Source: Stramenopiles sp. TOSAG23-2
Lineage: Eukaryota; Sar
Reading direction: 5' to 3'
DNA: 16,205 nt
Assembly (NCBI GenBank): GCA_900128395.1
Contig: LT649683.1
Location: 1 to 16,205 of the forward strand
The position numbers were made by a program, and so were the translations under genes. Shown one piece after another: positions 1 through 8,000 of this stretch (its first letter is position 1; each line of letters starts with the position of its first letter). The notes below the pieces were generated by a model, which was not told the origin of the DNA, ran no database searches, and saw only the letters and a program-made list of their open reading frames with translations.

Positions 1-149
1 GCCTGTCCCACGTTCGGTGCAAACATCTGTATAGTCCAGAAAGGAAGGAAAGACGCAACAACTCTGGGAACTCACGAAGAAGAACATCATCTTTTTTTAA
101 TCAATCATCTAGCACTCTCTACTATTATTTTATATTTCTGTTGATTTGA
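1..149. other. G+C-richer window edge, possible fragment of a neighbouring gene
   Basis: The first ~90 bases are close to half G+C, unlike the AT-rich spacer that follows, so they probably belong to a gene cut by the window edge. Several frames stay open. On the plus strand, frames run from the edge to TGA stops at 142-144 and 147-149; the second would give a basic Ser/Arg-rich C-terminus. On the minus strand a frame could start at an ATG at 87-89 with A at -3. I cannot choose between them and recognise no family. A structured RNA is not excluded, but I saw no tRNA-like fold. Confidence 0.3.
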
Positions 150-433
150 ATTGCAATTTAAATTTAAATTGGTTTTTGTTTAGAACATATAATATGTAGT
201 ATAGATAGATAGAAAGATAGATGTTTAAGTGTCAATTGAGAACAATATTGCATTAATATACGCACGTCGGATATCGTAGGAAGAGCAAATATTTTATCTA
301 AAAGAAAAAACAACAAAAATAAATAAGAGTAAGAAAAAAGTGTTTTTTTGGAAAATATTATTATATTATTAATAAAAAAATTCTTCAATAATTATATACG
401 AAACATATTATTTTTTCTTTAGTATTATTTAAT
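150..433 (+). promoter_or_regulatory. AT-rich upstream region of the DPP gene
   Basis: This spacer is strongly AT-rich and has a short GATA-type simple repeat near 200-222. An in-frame TAA lies about 40 bases before the DPP ATG, so that ATG is the first available. Just before it is a pyrimidine run ending in TTTAG (about 410-422), which resembles a 3' splice site; a short 5'UTR intron is possible but unproven. The minus-strand open frame here starts with TTG, not ATG, and looks like low-complexity noise. Confidence 0.35.
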
Positions 434-2824
434 ATGACTTCATTAACAACTAGCAGTTTGAAATTTGAAGACATAGCAAAATTGCCCAGGCCGGGAACAA
501 CTGCACCTGGTAATTTGTCATTTTCCCCTGATCATAAAATATTGACATATTTACATGCTACAGGTGATGATTTACAAAGGCAGTTGTATGGATTGGATTT
601 GAAAACGTTAGATTCAAATGTGTTTGTACGACCACCTGGTGGAGATACGGAAGAAAACTTATCTTTGGAAGAAAAATTGAGACGAGAACGTCAACGGTTA
701 ATGGCTACTGGAATACAAGTATATAGTTGGTCTGGTAGAACAAATTCTAATAATGGAGGAGGTCGTGTCTTAGTTCCTCTTCAAGGGAATATATATGTTC
801 AAGATCTAGAAGGAGCAGGAAAAGGAAAATTAAGAATGATATTCGATAAGTCTAGTACGGGTAGAAATGGTGGAGCGATCGATGCTCAATTATCACCCGA
901 TGGCACTATGGTTGGTTTTGTTCAAGAAGCAGAAATTTATGTTGTTAAAATATGCAACCCAAATGCAACAGAAATGTGTCCTGCTGTGCAAATTACCACT
1001 GGTGCTCGTGGTAATGGAAAGATGAATGGTCTTGCAGATTTTATTGCACAGGAAGAAATGGATCGTTATCGTGGATTTTGGTGGGCGCCTGATAGTAAAA
1101 AGATTGCATATGAACAAGTTGACGAGGCTCATATACCAATTTATCGTATTTTACACCAAGGTAAAGATATGGTAGGTGATAATGCCCAGGAAGACCATCG
1201 TTATCCATTTGCAGGGGCAGCGAACCCAAAAGTCAAATTAGGTGTCGTAGATGTACCAGACAATTTACCAAATATGAAAACGGAAGGTAGTGAATATAAA
1301 CAGAATACGGTTTGGATGGATTTAGGTGCAAATGAAGATATCTATTTAGCTCGAGTAAATTGGATGTGTAATGGAAGTTTATGTGCACAAATTGAAAATC
1401 GTTTGCAAAGTGAACTAAATCTACAAGTTTTTGATCTTAATAATGGAAAGTCAACATTGCTTTTGCAAGAGGTAAATCCAACATGGATTAATCTTCATAA
1501 TTTATTTAGAAGTTTCTATTGTAAAAGTGAAGGTGATGAAAAAGATTCGGTGCATTTTTTGTGGGGTGCTGAACGCACAGGTTTCATGACATTGTACCTA
1601 TATAAAATGGATGGTTCAGGAAATATTAAATGTATTAATGATAATATAACGAATCCAAAAGGCGTGGTAGAAGGCATAGTTGGTTTTTCAGCTCGTAGAA
1701 ACATCATCTATTTTAAAGGAACTGACGAAACATTAGATGGACCGCCACAAGCTAACTTATACGCATCTCCGTTATTTAAAACGACAAATTTTGTAAAACC
1801 ATTACTGATAACAACTAGTGGTGGAGAACATAGCATGATCATGGATGGAAAAATGGAACGAGTTGTTGATATAGCGACTGATATAAACACACCACCAACT
1901 TGTACTTTATACACTTTACATGAACGCTTGATGACTGGTAAATCAATTATTGAGCTCGGCAATAACAAAATTGAAATGTTAAAGATCGTTCATTTAATTA
2001 GTCAAGCCACTGTATCTAATGAAATGAAAAGTCTATTAAAAATTCCTGAAATTAAAATTTGTAAAAGTCCAAAAGGTCATGATTTATACGCTGCCGTCTT
2101 CAAACCAGATGAACGTAAGTGGGGAAAAGGTCCGTACCCATTAATTGTTGAAGTATATGGCGGACCACATGTTCAACGCGTACGAAATCATTGGGCAACA
2201 ACAGTAAATATGCGTGTACAATCATTTTGCGATCGTGGGTACTTAGTATTGATGTTAGATAATCGAGGTAGCTTTCGCCGTGGCCTACAGTTTGAAGGGG
2301 AATTGAAACATAAAATGGGTACTGTTGAGGTGGAAGATCAAGTTTGCGGGGTGAAATGGCTTGTGAAAGAAGGTTTAGCTGATCCAAGTAGGGTTGGGGT
2401 ATATGGCTGGTCGTATGGAGGATATATGAGTTTAATGTGTCTAATGCAAGCCCCTGATGTGTTTCATGCAGCAGTGTCAGGTGCACCTGTTACACATTGG
2501 GATGGTTATGATACTCATTACACGGAAAGATACATGGGATTACCACAGGATAATAAAGAAGGATATGCTGGTGGTAGTGTAATGAAATTCGTACCACAAA
2601 TGAAAGGGAAGTTAATGTTAATACATGGTTTGATCGATGAAAATGTCCATGCTAGACACACTTTTCGCTTGATTAATTCATTGATTGCTGCTAGGAAACA
2701 ATATAGTCTATTTATCTTTCCAAACGAACGCCATTCACCACGGAATTATGGTGATCGTGTTTATATGGAAGAGCAAATATTTAATTTTATGAATGGGGCG
2801 CTAAAAGATCAAAATAAACTGTGA
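434..2824 (+). CDS. dipeptidyl peptidase IV-family serine peptidase (S9B), DPP8/9-like
   Basis: Predicted 796-residue prolyl peptidase that would release N-terminal dipeptides with Pro or Ala at position 2. The N-terminal half (about 1-540) matches the S9B beta-propeller; it holds QEEMDRYRGFWW, whose E207-E208 pair aligns with the DPP4 Glu pair that binds the substrate amino terminus. The C-terminal alpha/beta-hydrolase domain has the full triad: S660 in GWSYGG, D735 in HGLIDENVH and H767 in FPNERHSPR. Ser-Asp and Asp-His spacings (75 and 32) are close to those of human DPP4. No signal peptide or N-terminal membrane anchor is visible, so a cytosolic enzyme like DPP8/9 is likely. The start is the first ATG after an in-frame TAA, with A at -3. 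Single exon, ending TGA. It converges on YTM1. The S9B family is very secure; the exact DPP8/9 orthology is inferred. Confidence 0.95.
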   Translation: MTSLTTSSLKFEDIAKLPRPGTTAPGNLSFSPDHKILTYLHATGDDLQRQLYGLDLKTLDSNVFVRPPGGDTEENLSLEEKLRRERQRLMATGIQVYSWSGRTNSNNGGGRVLVPLQGNIYVQDLEGAGKGKLRMIFDKSSTGRNGGAIDAQLSPDGTMVGFVQEAEIYVVKICNPNATEMCPAVQITTGARGNGKMNGLADFIAQEEMDRYRGFWWAPDSKKIAYEQVDEAHIPIYRILHQGKDMVGDNAQEDHRYPFAGAANPKVKLGVVDVPDNLPNMKTEGSEYKQNTVWMDLGANEDIYLARVNWMCNGSLCAQIENRLQSELNLQVFDLNNGKSTLLLQEVNPTWINLHNLFRSFYCKSEGDEKDSVHFLWGAERTGFMTLYLYKMDGSGNIKCINDNITNPKGVVEGIVGFSARRNIIYFKGTDETLDGPPQANLYASPLFKTTNFVKPLLITTSGGEHSMIMDGKMERVVDIATDINTPPTCTLYTLHERLMTGKSIIELGNNKIEMLKIVHLISQATVSNEMKSLLKIPEIKICKSPKGHDLYAAVFKPDERKWGKGPYPLIVEVYGGPHVQRVRNHWATTVNMRVQSFCDRGYLVLMLDNRGSFRRGLQFEGELKHKMGTVEVEDQVCGVKWLVKEGLADPSRVGVYGWSYGGYMSLMCLMQAPDVFHAAVSGAPVTHWDGYDTHYTERYMGLPQDNKEGYAGGSVMKFVPQMKGKLMLIHGLIDENVHARHTFRLINSLIAARKQYSLFIFPNERHSPRNYGDRVYMEEQIFNFMNGALKDQNKL

Positions 2825-2954
2825 GAAAAGAACTCAAAAGGTGTATGATATATGATATGAATAATTTTTTCCATTTCTTCGATCAGGTATGATACATTAA
2901 GCATTAGTACGTTTACGTTTGTAATTTTATATATATACGAAGCGTTCGTACGAA

Positions 2955-2969
2955 AGAGAGAGAGAGAGA
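2955..2969. repeat. (AG)n microsatellite
   Basis: About seven and a half AG units in the DPP-YTM1 spacer. Confidence 0.85.
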
Positions 2970-3019
2970 TTTAAATATTATTTAACGAGACGATATAATA
3001 ATGTATGATATGCACACAC

Positions 3020-3086
3020 CATATCATATCATATCATATCATATATATCATAATATCATATTCCTATCATATCATATCAAATATCG
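3020..3086. repeat. ATATC pentanucleotide repeat
   Basis: Four perfect ATATC units at 3021-3040 followed by degenerate units to about 3086. The tract lies inside spacer element copy A and accounts for most of the length difference from copy B. Confidence 0.85.
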
Positions 3087-3240
3087 TGGTTAAAATCTAA
3101 AGTTATACTTCGTACGAAGTAAATAAATTTTACTTCTCCCCTCTAAAATAATATACGAGAGAGTGTATATAAATGATGGTTAAATAATGTATATATAATA
3201 TTATATCATTGTTTACACGCACACACACACGCTCGAGACG

Positions 3241-4581
3241 CTACTTCTTTATTTTATTCACACTTATTTTACAATCAGAAGCCCCTGAAACGATTGTATC
3301 CTCCACTTTCCAATCAACACATAATATTTTCGCCTTCAATTCATGAGCATCTTTCACTGTATGCAATGGCATCAAAGCACGACTATCCCATATTTTCATT
3401 GTACCATCATATGATACAGATGATAACAAAAATTCGTTATATGGCGCCCAACATACATCTGATACCCATTGTTTATGACCCTTTAAAGATTTCAACACCA
3501 ATGAATCGCTTTTTGTACGTGGATCCCATAAACGTATACAATGATCAGGATGGCCAGATGCAATTATTCCTGATTGTGGGGAATAATCCAATGAGGTAAC
3601 AGCATGTGTACAATTCATTGAATTATTCAATTGGCCATTTTCAACATCCCATGACACAATTCTCCTATCCATACCACCACTATACACACTTCGTTGTGAT
3701 GCCCATGCTAAAGATACCGATGCACCAGTATGTTCTTTTAACACATGTAAACATTCCATTTCTTTTTGTTCATCTAAATTCTTATTATTTCTATTATTTT
3801 TTCCTTTTCTTTTTTTCAATGATGGTTCACTGCTGCCATCATCGTTTGATACTGGTAATTTCCACATTCTAACTGTATGATCCCAAGATGTCGATGCAAC
3901 AATATCGCGACTTGGGCCAATTGCTACATCAGTTATTTCACTAGTATGACCATTTCCCATGGCATATTGTATTAAAGTGGATGAAACTTTCTTTTTTGCA
4001 TTATTATATTCCCCTTTCCATGTTTTTAATATACGATCTTGTGAACCAGAAACCACAATTAAGTTATTATTATTATCTGCTGTCTTTGCCACTGAAATAC
4101 CTTTTACTGGTCCCGTATGGGCTTTTAAAGTCGCAACTTGTTTGCCAGAATGTGTGTCGATAGATATAGATCCATCGTATGAGCCAGAAAAAACAAATCC
4201 ATGGATTCCAGAATCTAAACATGCGATCCAATCTGGACTCGTAATCGTTGCATCGACTTCAGGACTTAATAATGCAGGTATATATACCAACTCAATGACA
4301 TTTTCTGTTGAAAGTTTTTGCGTTTGTATCCCTTTTAATAATGAGCCTCTTAGAAGCGTATCATTTAACAAAAAGTCAAATGGAACTTGCTTTGGTAACT
4401 GAAGCAAATGGTTTACAATATCAGATAGGCCAAAACGTTTGAGTCTTGTAGGTATCGCTATCGGTTCCTCTGTAACACGATATTTATCAAATGTTGTTTT
4501 AAAAGATATCAATACCTCCACAACTTTTGATTTATTATTATTTACATTGGAATCATCTGTTTCCATTGCATCCTTATTCAT
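3241..4581 (-). CDS. YTM1: ribosome biogenesis WD40 protein YTM1/WDR12
   Basis: 446-residue protein of the Ytm1/WDR12 family. In yeast and animals it forms the Nop7-Erb1-Ytm1 (PeBoW: Pes1-Bop1-WDR12) complex, which acts in the nucleolus in 27S pre-rRNA processing and 60S assembly; the AAA ATPase Rea1/Mdn1 releases it by gripping its N-terminal ubiquitin-like domain. That NLE/UBL domain is seen at residues 20-102, with the VPFDFLLNDTLLRGSL core. About seven WD40 repeats fill 117-446, including LASTSWDHTVRMW-like, SGHPDHCIRLWD and SVSYDGTMKIWD blades. A Lys/Asn-rich insert (256-268) may be a nuclear signal. The start is the ATG at 4579-4581 (A at -3). The frame stays open upstream to a TTG at 4645-4647, but that stretch has no ATG and no family similarity. 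It ends in TAG and is divergent from NOC3. Confidence 0.93.
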   Translation of the reverse strand: MNKDAMETDDSNVNNNKSKVVEVLISFKTTFDKYRVTEEPIAIPTRLKRFGLSDIVNHLLQLPKQVPFDFLLNDTLLRGSLLKGIQTQKLSTENVIELVYIPALLSPEVDATITSPDWIACLDSGIHGFVFSGSYDGSISIDTHSGKQVATLKAHTGPVKGISVAKTADNNNNLIVVSGSQDRILKTWKGEYNNAKKKVSSTLIQYAMGNGHTSEITDVAIGPSRDIVASTSWDHTVRMWKLPVSNDDGSSEPSLKKRKGKNNRNNKNLDEQKEMECLHVLKEHTGASVSLAWASQRSVYSGGMDRRIVSWDVENGQLNNSMNCTHAVTSLDYSPQSGIIASGHPDHCIRLWDPRTKSDSLVLKSLKGHKQWVSDVCWAPYNEFLLSSVSYDGTMKIWDSRALMPLHTVKDAHELKAKILCVDWKVEDTIVSGASDCKISVNKIKK

Positions 4582-4799
4582 GTTATTATACTTAAAAGAA
4601 ATTAATAATGATATGACACGTATTATGTATGTGTGGTGTTTTATCAATTAGATGATTTGGATGTAATTTTCGAAATGTATTTTGAATCATGTATATCTAC
4701 TCATTAGTTGACGACAAACAACTATGTATAAATGTATAAAAGTACATATATATAATATACGGAGTAAGTATATGGTTGCTATAGGCAAAAGTCAATCCT

Positions 4800-5036
4800 A
4801 TGGCAATAGTAGTCGCTGCAGTCGTCGGTCAATTTACAATTATTCTAATACTGATACCTGGTATTATTGAAATTATTGTGGTGGTATATTGGCATACCAC
4901 AGCAATACAGGTGCACATCAGCTGCTTCACCATGTGTAATATTAATATTACTGTACACAGGTTTTTATTTGTACCACGAAATTGGATGGTGATTATGATG
5001 AAGGAAGATAATATTATACACAAAAAAATTAATTAG
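4800..5036 (+). CDS. possible small hydrophobic protein (weakly supported)
   Basis: A 78-codon ATG-initiated frame inside the divergent spacer. Residues 2-31 are almost all Ile, Val, Leu and Ala and could form one membrane segment; the rest is mixed with a Lys/Asn-rich end. The local G+C is higher than in surrounding spacer. I recognise no family. A minus-strand frame over the same bases is also partly open and rich in Tyr, His and Asn, so the Ile/Val richness may be only the complement of a low-complexity sequence. It could equally be a gene relic or 5'UTR. Confidence 0.15.
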   Translation: MAIVVAAVVGQFTIILILIPGIIEIIVVVYWHTTAIQVHISCFTMCNINITVHRFLFVPRNWMVIMMKEDNIIHKKIN

Positions 5037-5157
5037 AATTAATCTGTACTATACTATGTGGTATACATAGAGCTAATCCTCATCCTATATATATAGTAAA
5101 TAATTAAAAATATAATAAGGAATATAATAATAATATTATCGCGACGATTAGACTATC

Positions 5158-5176
5158 ATTATTATTATTATTATTA
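5158..5176. repeat. (ATT)n microsatellite
   Basis: Six ATT units upstream of NOC3. Confidence 0.8.
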
Positions 5177-5317
5177 GTTCTATAAATTGAATGTTAATGT
5201 GAATTTATACACGAGAAATATGTATACTATGTTTCATAATACAACAAAGGTTAATGATAAATAGATACATACATACATATACATAGATATACATACGTGT
5301 GTAATAAATAACAAGAC

Positions 5318-7579
5318 ATGTCACGTGCGTTATCGTCTAATAGTAGCGGTGACTCGCCGTCTTCATCGGGATCATCATCTTCCTCATCTAACAGCGGTAG
5401 TGAAGATAGCAATAATAGTAATAGTAGTAGCAGCAGCAGCAGCGATGACGAGGACAATATAGATAGTTCATGGCAACGAAGGCTTGTAAGTTCAAATTTG
5501 GGTAATTCACAACAACAGAATGTAAAGCGACTTCCCTTGAAACACGCTGATGGGTCTATTGTACGGAATAAAGCGTTTGATGGGGAGGGTGGACAAGCTG
5601 TTGTAAAACAAAGTGATATGAAAAATAAAGATGAAGACGAAAATTTAGAAGACGAACCATCAGTACCTGAAACAAATGTAAAATTCAAAAATAATAAACA
5701 TATCCAACGTGATATTGATGACGATGCGATAGATGAAAATTTACCAAGGCCAGTTAGAGTTGAACAATATAAGATGAGAATAGCAATGCTAGCTGAAGCA
5801 ATTATTCGCGATCCAGCTAGTGCGTTGAAACACTCAAAAACAGAGACGGCGAAGTTTGACAAAATGCATCGAATATGTACAAATAATGACTTTACAATTA
5901 GGCGATTGGGGATAGTCTCATTGTATGCAGTTTTTAAAGATATCTTGCCCCCATTTCGAATAAGGGTAGTAACAGATGTTGAAATGCAATCCCAAATGAA
6001 GAAAGAGACTCGTGCGCGTCGAGAATTTGAGAAAAGTATGCTTTCCGTCTATCAAAGGTATTTGAAAGTGTTAGATTCATCAGCGTCAAACGTTACAAAA
6101 GAAGAACAATGCAAAATGTCTGAAAGCAAATATCGCAGGCGTATTCGCTTAATTCATGCTTCGTTAACCTGCATGGGCCTTTTAATAGTTGCAAGGCCTA
6201 AATTTAATTTTCGTTCAAACATTTTAAGTCTATTAGTCTCCCGCTTAGCAGATGACAATACAGAGACGCAGAAAATAATTATGAAACAGATTGAATCTAT
6301 TTTGATAGAAGATAGAACCTCAGAAATTGCTGTTGAAATTGTTCGAGCTGTTTCTAAATTAGTTAAGAATAAAAATTATGTGGTAAACACGAACGTCTTA
6401 AATTGTTTGTTAGAGGTGCCTTTAAAAACAGACTTAAAAGATAAGAAAATTAAGAAAATGCAAGAGAAAAGAGGTAAAAAGAAGAGGAAGATGGGTGAAT
6501 TAGCAAAAAATTTACAGATAACTAGCGGGAGTATTGACGTTAATGCTAGAAATAAAAATCAAGTAATCGTTTTGAAAGATTTATTTAACATGTATTTTCG
6601 CGTATTAAAGAGGAGCGTGCCATCATCACCCCTGATTGGTGCGGCAATGCATGGCGTTGCTAAATTTTCACATCTAATCAACATTGATATCGTGTATGAT
6701 TTGGTTGAAGTACTTAGCAATATGTGCAAAGCTGATGGTATGGCAGTGTCGTCTGGCATACAGTGTGTACTTGCAGCATTAAGGACATTAGCTGGTCCTG
6801 GCAAAGAACTAAATTTCGACGATGGTCCATTTATTGCTTATTTGTATAAAATAGTTCCTCGCTTATCAGCTATTTCAGAGGATACAAATGTAGGTACAGC
6901 AATGATGTGCCTCCAGCTAGCATTTTTGAAAAGACGGGAACATTCAATGGAACGAGTCGCTGCTTTTATTAAACGCTTGGCAATGGTCTCATTGCATTTC
7001 ACTCGACCAGAACATGCAATGGCGGCATTATCCATAATTGGTAGTATTTTTCAACGTTACCCAACAACTACGCAACTTTTAGATCGAGATGATGAACGTA
7101 AAGCGTGCCCGGACTATTTGTATAATATTGATGATCCAGAACAATGCCATTCATTTGGTGCAACATTATTTGAAGTGACAGCATTGACAAAACATTTTCA
7201 CCCGGGGGTTCAAGAAATGGCAAAAAACGTATTGCTTCGAAAAATGCCCTTGCCAAGCCATCAGCCTCGGCTTCTATTGAAAGATTATGACACAACATTG
7301 TGCGGGTTTAACAATACTAAGATACAACCACCCCCAGAAAGAACAAAAAAGGAAATAATAGCGGAGAGGAAATTTATTGAAGAATTTATTGATATGGATG
7401 AGGACAATAGTGGTAATGATGATAGTGATGATGCTATTCTTAGTGATAATGACAACCAGAATGCCAATAAAAAGTTTATTAGCACTGGTAGCAGTAGTAA
7501 CAGCAATATACATGGCAGCAGTAGTGACAATATGAAAAAAAACAGTGGTAGTAGAAAGAAGCGTTACAAGAAGAGCTAG
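5318..7579 (+). CDS. NOC3: nucleolar complex protein 3 (NOC3/NOC3L)
   Basis: 753-residue Noc3 orthologue. In yeast, Noc2-Noc3 escorts pre-60S particles from nucleolus to nucleoplasm, and Noc3 is also reported in replication initiation. Residues 1-50 are almost pure Ser with Gly and acidic residues. The NOC3 N-terminal domain spans about 145-260 (VEQYKMRIAMLAEAIIRDP, then RRLGIVSLYAVFKDILPPF). A Lys-rich stretch at 374-395 looks like a nuclear signal. The Noc3/CBF-type helical region follows, with DLFNMYFRVLKR, GVAKFSHLINIDIVYDLVEV, AAFIKRLAMVSLHF (548 on) and DDPEQCHSFGATLFEVTALT. The tail is acidic and Ser-rich, ending SRKKRYKKS. Length is close to the usual ~700-800. An in-frame TAA ends 6 bases before the ATG, fixing the start. 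Single exon, TAG stop. It shares its promoter spacer with YTM1, another 60S factor. Confidence 0.94.
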   Translation: MSRALSSNSSGDSPSSSGSSSSSSNSGSEDSNNSNSSSSSSSDDEDNIDSSWQRRLVSSNLGNSQQQNVKRLPLKHADGSIVRNKAFDGEGGQAVVKQSDMKNKDEDENLEDEPSVPETNVKFKNNKHIQRDIDDDAIDENLPRPVRVEQYKMRIAMLAEAIIRDPASALKHSKTETAKFDKMHRICTNNDFTIRRLGIVSLYAVFKDILPPFRIRVVTDVEMQSQMKKETRARREFEKSMLSVYQRYLKVLDSSASNVTKEEQCKMSESKYRRRIRLIHASLTCMGLLIVARPKFNFRSNILSLLVSRLADDNTETQKIIMKQIESILIEDRTSEIAVEIVRAVSKLVKNKNYVVNTNVLNCLLEVPLKTDLKDKKIKKMQEKRGKKKRKMGELAKNLQITSGSIDVNARNKNQVIVLKDLFNMYFRVLKRSVPSSPLIGAAMHGVAKFSHLINIDIVYDLVEVLSNMCKADGMAVSSGIQCVLAALRTLAGPGKELNFDDGPFIAYLYKIVPRLSAISEDTNVGTAMMCLQLAFLKRREHSMERVAAFIKRLAMVSLHFTRPEHAMAALSIIGSIFQRYPTTTQLLDRDDERKACPDYLYNIDDPEQCHSFGATLFEVTALTKHFHPGVQEMAKNVLLRKMPLPSHQPRLLLKDYDTTLCGFNNTKIQPPPERTKKEIIAERKFIEEFIDMDEDNSGNDDSDDAILSDNDNQNANKKFISTGSSSNSNIHGSSSDNMKKNSGSRKKRYKKS

Positions 7580-8000
7580 AGTATCATATGATATCATGTA
7601 CACAATTATTATATATTATTTCTCTTACTCATCATATGGCTGCATACGCGTATTTTTAAAAATTGTTATTTTTATAAAAAGTCAAAAATAAAACTAAGCA
7701 CGGGAAGTAAAATTATTACGCGCGTATAATATATAATATAACTTAGATTTTAACCATCAAAATATATATAATTTTAAATTTAATGCATAACCATTCAATA
7801 TAATTTTAAAAAATGATATGATAATTTATACGAATTCGTATTACGCTTCGTATATCATGTTTGACCTCTACAGGGGTGTGTATTTTTTACATATATATGT
7901 TTTTTCTAAATTTTTCTTCCTCTGAAAAAATGGTACGTACATTTTTTATGTCTGCGCGAGTTCAGATCATAACCTGAAATATTTTTTAATTTTTACGATT
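7580..8000. other. convergent 3' spacer between NOC3 and the K+ channel gene
   Basis: About 420 AT-rich bases between facing stops. It holds a 14-bp palindrome ATACGAATTCGTAT (7828-7841), a CG-rich TACGCGCGTA palindrome near 7717-7726 and copy B of the spacer element. The AATAAAA at 7685 could serve as a NOC3 polyadenylation signal, though AT-rich sequence makes such matches common. I see no gene. Confidence 0.65.
7701..7855 (+). repeat. diverged spacer element, copy B
   Basis: Blocks in order on the plus strand: GGGAAGTAAAATTATTAC (7702-7719), TATAACTTAGATTTTAACCA (7737-7756), GATATGAT near 7815 and ACGCTTCGTATAT (7843-7855). All match copy A (2933-3140) read on the minus strand. The second block differs from copy A by a one-base indel, and the last 13 bases are identical. 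Copy B is shorter, mostly because it lacks the ATATC and AG repeat expansions. Confidence 0.5.

Larger units (their letters stand above)
2933..3140 (-). repeat. diverged spacer element, copy A (inverted relative to copy B at 7701-7855)
   Basis: Read on the minus strand, this segment carries in order AAGTAAAATT (3126-3135, preceded by GGGAG), a CG-centred palindrome, TATAACTTTAGATTTTAACC (3088-3107), GATATGAT units, and ACGCTTCGTATAT (2933-2945). The same blocks occur in the same order in copy B on the plus strand, 4.6 kb away. The blocks are near-identical but the connecting sequence differs, so this is a diverged repeat or a conserved 3' element. I see no transposase or clear terminal repeats. 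Confidence 0.5.
2825..3240. other. convergent 3' spacer between DPP and YTM1
   Basis: About 415 AT-rich bases between two facing stop codons, so both genes must end their transcripts here. It holds simple repeats (AG, ATATC and a short CA run at 3220-3230), two CG-centred palindromes (TTCGTACGAA at 2945-2954 and ACTTCGTACGAAGT at 3107-3120) and an element related to the other convergent spacer. I see no gene in it. Confidence 0.7.
4582..5317. promoter_or_regulatory. divergent promoter spacer between YTM1 and NOC3
   Basis: This 736-base spacer must hold the promoters of both ribosome-assembly genes. Its flanks are very AT-rich. The middle (about 4775-5000) is richer in G+C and contains a small open frame plus a perfect 7-bp hairpin (arms 4881-4887 and 4894-4900, 6-base loop). 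A CTCATC at 5079-5084 reads GATGAG on the other strand, the core of the yeast PAC box, but one hexamer is weak evidence. Simple repeats lie at 5158-5176 (ATT) and about 5262-5290 (ACAT/ATAC). Confidence 0.5.

Noticed and set aside
164-388. 74-codon minus-strand hydrophobic frame upstream of DPP
   Set aside because: It begins with TTG, is Phe/Leu/Ile-rich as expected from A/T runs, and has spacer-like composition.
2100-2486. 128-codon minus-strand frame
   Set aside because: It is a shadow of the DPP catalytic domain, which has all its motifs on the plus strand.
3020-3086. CRISPR-like array
   Set aside because: The units are contiguous ATATC pentamers without spacers, a microsatellite.
3107-3120. 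Recombinase site resembling a loxP arm (ACTTCGTACGAAGT)
   Set aside because: The resemblance is limited to a short palindrome, there is no asymmetric spacer or recombinase gene, and similar CG-centred palindromes recur in other spacers.
4582-4647. Longer YTM1 start, 22 residues upstream
   Set aside because: The upstream codon is TTG, not ATG, and the added residues are AT-driven and hydrophobic with no family match. The ATG at 4581 has A at -3 and leads directly into the conserved N-terminal domain.
4847-4900. U1 snRNA-like start (ATACCTGG) on the plus strand
   Set aside because: Only the first few bases match; no Sm site or conserved U1 stem-loops follow.
5251-5862. 203-codon minus-strand frame with long Leu and Ser runs
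   Set aside because: It is the antisense of the NOC3 poly-Ser start and conserved N-terminal domain; Ser codons read backwards give Leu-type runs.
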